Made by a program: the position numbers and the translations under genes
Part shown: positions 5,110-6,457 of the stretch, piece after piece
Layout: each line of letters starts with the position of its first letter
Position numbering within the stretch: position 1 is the stretch's first letter
Source of the DNA: Anaerolineaceae bacterium
GTDB taxonomy: Bacteria; Chloroflexota; Anaerolineae; Anaerolineales; Anaerolineaceae
Length of the DNA stretch: 6,457 nt
NCBI GenBank assembly: GCA_028714615.1
Contig: JAQTMA010000232.1
Coordinates: 1 to 6,457, forward strand
Reading direction: 5' to 3'
The notes under the pieces: generated by a model
What the model was told of the DNA's origin: nothing
Seen by the model: the letters and a program-made list of their open reading frames with translations, nothing else
The model's database searches: none

Positions 5110-5127
5110 TGCGCACTTTAGTGCGCA
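5110..5127. repeat. GTGCGCAC palindromic hairpin in convergent gap
   Basis: TGCGCAC (5110-5116), loop TTTA (5117-5120) and GTGCGCA (5121-5127) form a seven-pair hairpin, flanked by GTAG. It lies 50 bases after the plus-strand stop and about 80 bases after the minus-strand peptidase stop, so it could act as a two-way transcription barrier, although no T-run follows. It resembles short dispersed palindromic elements. The rest of 5061-5208 shows no gene. Confidence 0.5.
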
Positions 5128-5208
5128 TCTTCCCGCTGGCCAGGCGTGCTGATTCGATAAGGATACTGCGCAAAGCGCGGACGACTAACCGTTTGCACCG
5201 ATATTTCG

Positions 5209-5889
5209 TTAGAATTTGTTTGAAGGGAGCGTAAAAGAGGTGGGATCGATCGCTTGCCCGTTTTCGCGCACTTCGTAATGGATGTGCGGCCCGGTGGAAT
5301 GACCGGTATTGCCGGTCAACCCGATGACTTCCCCCTTGTGCACGACCTGTCCCATCACCACCGGTACCTCGGAAAGATGTGCATAGTAAGTACGATACGG
5401 ACCGTTTTCGAGGATCACCAGGTTCCCGTAGCCTTGTTCGTTCCAGCCGGCGTGAACCACCTTCCCATCCATCGTTGCCCGCGCTGGGGTGCCCACCACC
5501 ACGCCGAAATCCAGCCCGTTGTGACCGGGGTGGAAATTTTGGGTCAATGGTCCATACACCGGCGCCCCGCTTGGGGGGTTGCCCGCCACCCCGCTTATCC
5601 CGGGAAAATGGGCGGCGCCGGCCTGGCTGAGCGTGTCAGGCGTGGACCCCATCACCTGGCTGGAGATCAATTGTTCGATCAGGCTGATCAGCACCGGTGA
5701 CATCAGGTCTATCCCGGCCATCCCCCCCTCGCTGGATGCCGGTGTGGCCATCTGGGTCATCGACATCAGGCCGGTCAGGAGCTGCATGAATTCACCCGAA
5801 CCGGCTGCGGGAGAAGCCTGCTTGAGAGTGCGATGCGGGTACGTCCACGCGGGGGATAGCGTTGGAAGAGAAATCGGGTCGTTGGCCAT
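5209..5889 (-). CDS. M23 family metallopeptidase (LytM-type), possible flagellar peptidoglycan hydrolase
   Basis: A 226-residue protein. The C-terminal M23 domain (about 108-218) has all key residues: zinc ligands H123 and D127 in HNGLDFG, H204 in HIH (202-204), and catalytic H171 (YYAHL) and H202. The GNTGHSTGPHIHYEV stretch is typical. Such enzymes cut peptide cross-bridges of peptidoglycan, so it should act outside the membrane. The N-terminal 100 residues have no Sec signal or transmembrane helix. They contain a Met-rich amphipathic region (34-80, with FMQLLTGLM and LISLIEQLISSQ) and a Gly/Pro-rich linker. Beside filament genes, export by the flagellar type III system and a FlgJ-like role are plausible, but the FlgJ rod-binding domain is not clearly recognisable. 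AGGGA (5895-5899) is five bases before the ATG. A general wall hydrolase exported another way is the alternative. Confidence 0.88.
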   Translation of the reverse strand: MANDPISLPTLSPAWTYPHRTLKQASPAAGSGEFMQLLTGLMSMTQMATPASSEGGMAGIDLMSPVLISLIEQLISSQVMGSTPDTLSQAGAAHFPGISGVAGNPPSGAPVYGPLTQNFHPGHNGLDFGVVVGTPARATMDGKVVHAGWNEQGYGNLVILENGPYRTYYAHLSEVPVVMGQVVHKGEVIGLTGNTGHSTGPHIHYEVRENGQAIDPTSFTLPSNKF

Positions 5890-6101
5890 CTAAATCCCTG
5901 GCTGTGTCTGAGAAGCACAAAGCCTGTTGCTTGAAACCATTCTATCCCCTCATTTGCTCTTTCCCCATAAATTCTGCCTAAATTCCTCGCGATCCCGCTC
6001 CAGTTCTCTGGCAAGCGTCCGATATCATAACAGGTGCGGTTTATGGCTGCACCGGTTCAAGCAATCTGGAATCGAATGAACCAACCCAGGCGGTGGTCAA
6101 G

Positions 6102-6457
6102 ATGTGGATTCGGCACCTCGTACTTCAAGATAACCAGATCATCTCCACGGACCCCAGGGAGATTTCCTCCGGCGTCCAATTTCTTGTGGAGCCGATCCCG
6201 TTGGACTGCCAGTCATATGATATTTTGACCATTACGGGTCGGGTGGATGAAGCTGGAGAAGTGTGCGCGTACAATCACATCCAGGTTATGCGCATGCACC
6301 TCCACCGTCCTTGGGGGTATATCAGCCCGGATGTTGCCTGCGGGAGGGGGGATTCGCCCAACTTGCTGACCGCCGAACAGAAGGCCTTGGTGTGCAGCTA
6401 CCTGCAGTCCTGCAGCCTGCGCGCCTGGGAGAATGCCAGCCCTTCCGTCCAACGGGT
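6102..6457 (+). CDS. unrecognised cysteine-rich protein, 3' end beyond window
   Basis: An open frame of 118 codons with strong G/C at third positions runs to the window edge. No family is recognised. The visible part has an alternating hydrophobic, probably beta-rich N-terminal half (residues 5-46, including HLVLQDNQIIS and YDILTITG), then a His/Met/Trp patch (59-72) and a more helical end. Five cysteines (36, 55, 80, 98, 104) suggest an exported, disulfide-bonded protein. The start is uncertain. ATG 6102 is the first in-frame ATG, with AGGCGG about eight bases upstream, and GTG 6093 is an alternative. The frame stays open back to 5982 without an ATG, and that stretch reads AVYGCTGSSNLESNE, which resembles a lipobox but lacks the rest of a signal peptide. 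It is transcribed away from the peptidase gene. Confidence 0.55.
   Translation, partial: MWIRHLVLQDNQIISTDPREISSGVQFLVEPIPLDCQSYDILTITGRVDEAGEVCAYNHIQVMRMHLHRPWGYISPDVACGRGDSPNLLTAEQKALVCSYLQSCSLRAWENASPSVQR

Noticed and set aside
5939..5967. Sigma-70 promoter for the M23 gene (TGGGGA-N17-TAGAAT on the minus strand)
   Set aside because: The minus-10 is fair but the minus-35 matches only three of six bases, too weak to list.
6034..6228. Plus-strand 64-residue frame MAAPVQAIWNRMNQPRR
   Set aside because: It is rich in Arg, Ser, Trp and Pro in the manner of an out-of-frame reading, and overlaps the better-supported frame from 6102 that stays open to the window end.

Overview
This window is a late flagellar filament locus on the minus strand followed by a few accessory genes. 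In transcription order on the minus strand it holds flagellin copy 2 (3444-4301), flagellin copy 1 (2432-3319), the filament cap gene fliD (423-2198) and flaG (80-400). A possible further minus-strand gene starts within the first 53 bases and leaves the window. The likely host is a high-GC flagellated bacterium. A member of the Chloroflexota is my best guess, based on the MmpS-like single-pass membrane protein and on GC-rich palindromic intergenic elements of a style I associate with that phylum. This is an inference from memory, not a computed assignment.

Layout: 1-53 is a possible partial gene. 80-2198 is flaG and fliD, spaced 22 bases apart and read from a near-consensus sigma-28 promoter at 2246-2272. 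2303-2397 is a 41-bp tandem repeat ending in a strong palindrome. 2432-4301 holds two flagellin genes that share a 460-bp identical block covering the first 140 codons and the proximal leader. 4302-4661 is the divergent regulatory gap. 4662-5060 (plus strand) encodes a small membrane-anchored MmpS-like protein. 5061-5208 is a convergent gap with a GTGCGCAC hairpin. 5209-5889 (minus strand) encodes an M23 metallopeptidase with all catalytic residues but no visible Sec signal. 6102-6457 (plus strand) is the start of an unrecognised cysteine-rich protein cut by the window edge.

How it fits together: flagellins polymerise into the filament under the FliD cap, and FlaG is associated with filament length or assembly. 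The M23 enzyme may clear peptidoglycan for the rod, a role inferred from context only. The most interesting signals are regulatory. fliD has a TAAAGTTT-N11-GCCGATAC promoter. Both flagellin leaders carry a GGGG/CCCC hairpin presenting AAGGAU, 23 bases upstream of the GGA in the Shine-Dalgarno sequence, which is the arrangement expected for CsrA control of flagellin translation. The fliD leader has a 10/12 match to the CsrA SELEX consensus. I saw no CRISPR array, rRNA, tRNA or insertion sequence. I found no clearly new gene system; the candidates for novelty are the leader architecture, the flagellin mosaic and the leaderless M23 protein.
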